From Thermoleophilia bacterium (lineage in GTDB: Bacteria; Actinomycetota; Thermoleophilia; Gaiellales; Gaiellaceae), in contig JAICLM010000031.1 in the NCBI GenBank assembly GCA_025927435.1, positions 1 through 13,320 on the forward strand: a stretch of 13,320 nt of DNA, written 5' to 3'. Each line of letters opens with the position of its first letter. The stretch's first letter is position 1. The notes beneath the pieces are model-generated. The model had not been told where the DNA came from and searched no databases. It was given only the letters and a program-made list of their open reading frames with translations. A program made the position numbers and the translations under genes. This document shows, one piece after another, positions 12,832 through 13,320 of the stretch.

Positions 12832-13284
12832 ATGACGGTCCAGGTCTCGGTCGTCGGCAGCGGAGCCGAGCACGAGGCGAATGCCGAGGAGGTCGGGCGG
12901 CTGCTCGCCGAGCGCGGAGCCACGGTCGTGACCGGTGGGCTCGGTGAGGTGATGGCCGCCGCTGCGCGCGGTGCCAAGGTCGCGGGCGGGACGACGATCG
13001 GGATCCTCCCCGGCGAGACGCGGGCGGACGCGAACCCGTGGCTCGACCACGTCGTCGTCACCGGCATCGGGCACGGGCGCAACCTCGCCGTCGTCGCATC
13101 GGGCGACGCGGTGATCGCGGTGGGCGGACGCTACGGCACGCTCGCGGAGATCGGCTTCGCCCTGACGCTCGGGCGGCCCGTCGTCGTGCTCGAGCCGGGC
13201 TGGGAGGTGGACGGTGCGCAACGCGCGGAGACGCCGGCCGGGGCCGTCGAGCTCGCCCTGGCCACGGTTTCTTCGGCCGGCTAG
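12832..13284 (+). CDS. SLOG/LOG-superfamily protein (TIGR00725-like)
   Basis: This 150-residue Rossmann-like protein belongs to the LOG/lysine-decarboxylase-like superfamily, in the short branch often annotated as TIGR00725 or molybdenum-cofactor carrier-like. VSVVGSG (5-11), TGGLGEVMAAAARGA (34-48), TTIGILPG (54-61), GRNLAVVASGDAVIAVGG (82-99) and GTLAEIGFAL (102-111) are the conserved parts. Active LOG cytokinin phosphoribohydrolases carry PGGxGTxxE; here the equivalent is VGGRYGTLAE, keeping the nucleotide-binding glycines, Thr and Glu but not the first Pro. A nucleotide-ligand binding or hydrolysing role is a family inference, and no substrate can be named. It is divergent from ndh, with start codons 22 bases apart. 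Confidence 0.85.
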   Translation: MTVQVSVVGSGAEHEANAEEVGRLLAERGATVVTGGLGEVMAAAARGAKVAGGTTIGILPGETRADANPWLDHVVVTGIGHGRNLAVVASGDAVIAVGGRYGTLAEIGFALTLGRPVVVLEPGWEVDGAQRAETPAGAVELALATVSSAG

Positions 13285-13319
13285 GCCGTCTTCGCCGCGT
13301 GGCGCTGGCGGAAGCTCCG
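13281..13319 (-). CDS. Possible 3' end of a minus-strand gene entering from the right
   Basis: The minus strand reads RSFRQRHAAKTA followed by TAG, whose complement shares the palindrome CTAG with the stop of the plus-strand SLOG gene. Twelve residues are too few to identify a product. Tail-to-tail arrangement with shared stop bases is common in compact genomes, but this could equally be a chance open frame. Confidence 0.3.
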   Translation of the reverse strand, partial: RSFRQRHAAKTA

Positions 13320-13320
13320 C

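Noticed and set aside
9225..13284. pncB, ndh and the macro gene as a dedicated NAD-signalling or defence system
   Set aside because: The genes are in separate transcription units, each is a common housekeeping type, and no toxin, sensor or effector domain is present.

Overview
This window is ordinary, gene-dense chromosome from a high-GC actinobacterium-like organism. Codons are strongly biased to G or C at the third position, GTG starts are frequent, stop/start overlaps are common, and several genes have a TANNNT hexamer 6-9 bases before the start codon with no Shine-Dalgarno. Protein flavour and gene content fit a deep actinobacterial lineage such as Thermoleophilia, but this is inference. 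No mobile element, CRISPR array or phage gene is visible, and no stretch over 300 bases lacks a gene.

Region 1 (1-3577, plus strand) is a tetrapyrrole operon: the 3' end of hemA, then hemC, a compact hemD, a DUF62 SAM hydrolase, and a class I SAM methyltransferase. It closes with a strong intrinsic terminator. The last four genes overlap at each junction. hemA-hemC-hemD carry glutamyl-tRNA towards uroporphyrinogen III. hemB is not in the window.

Region 2 (3586-4445, minus strand) has an Mrp/NBP35-type Fe-S carrier ATPase and, upstream of it, tRNA-Phe(GAA). Region 3 (4494-5933, plus) is an arginase followed, with a one-base overlap, by a macro-domain (ADP-ribose binding) protein. The macro gene runs tail to tail into rarA (5882-7141, minus), overlapping it by 52 bases.

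Region 4 (7163-9204, plus) starts back to back with rarA and holds a second class I methyltransferase coupled by ATGA to an M20 metallopeptidase/deacylase. Region 5 (9225-11073, plus) is a DUF1385 (YqhQ-like) protein overlapping a nicotinate phosphoribosyltransferase. Region 6 (11080-12810, minus) is a type II NADH dehydrogenase followed by a small secreted protein of unknown function. Region 7 (12832-13284, plus) is a short SLOG/LOG-superfamily protein, divergent from ndh. The end of another minus-strand gene may enter at the right edge.

No new multi-gene defence or biosynthetic system is evident. The best leads are two divergent gene pairs whose start codons are both 22 bases apart with overlapping -10-like hexamers between them, and the placing of a SAM-destroying enzyme and a SAM-using enzyme at the end of the heme operon.
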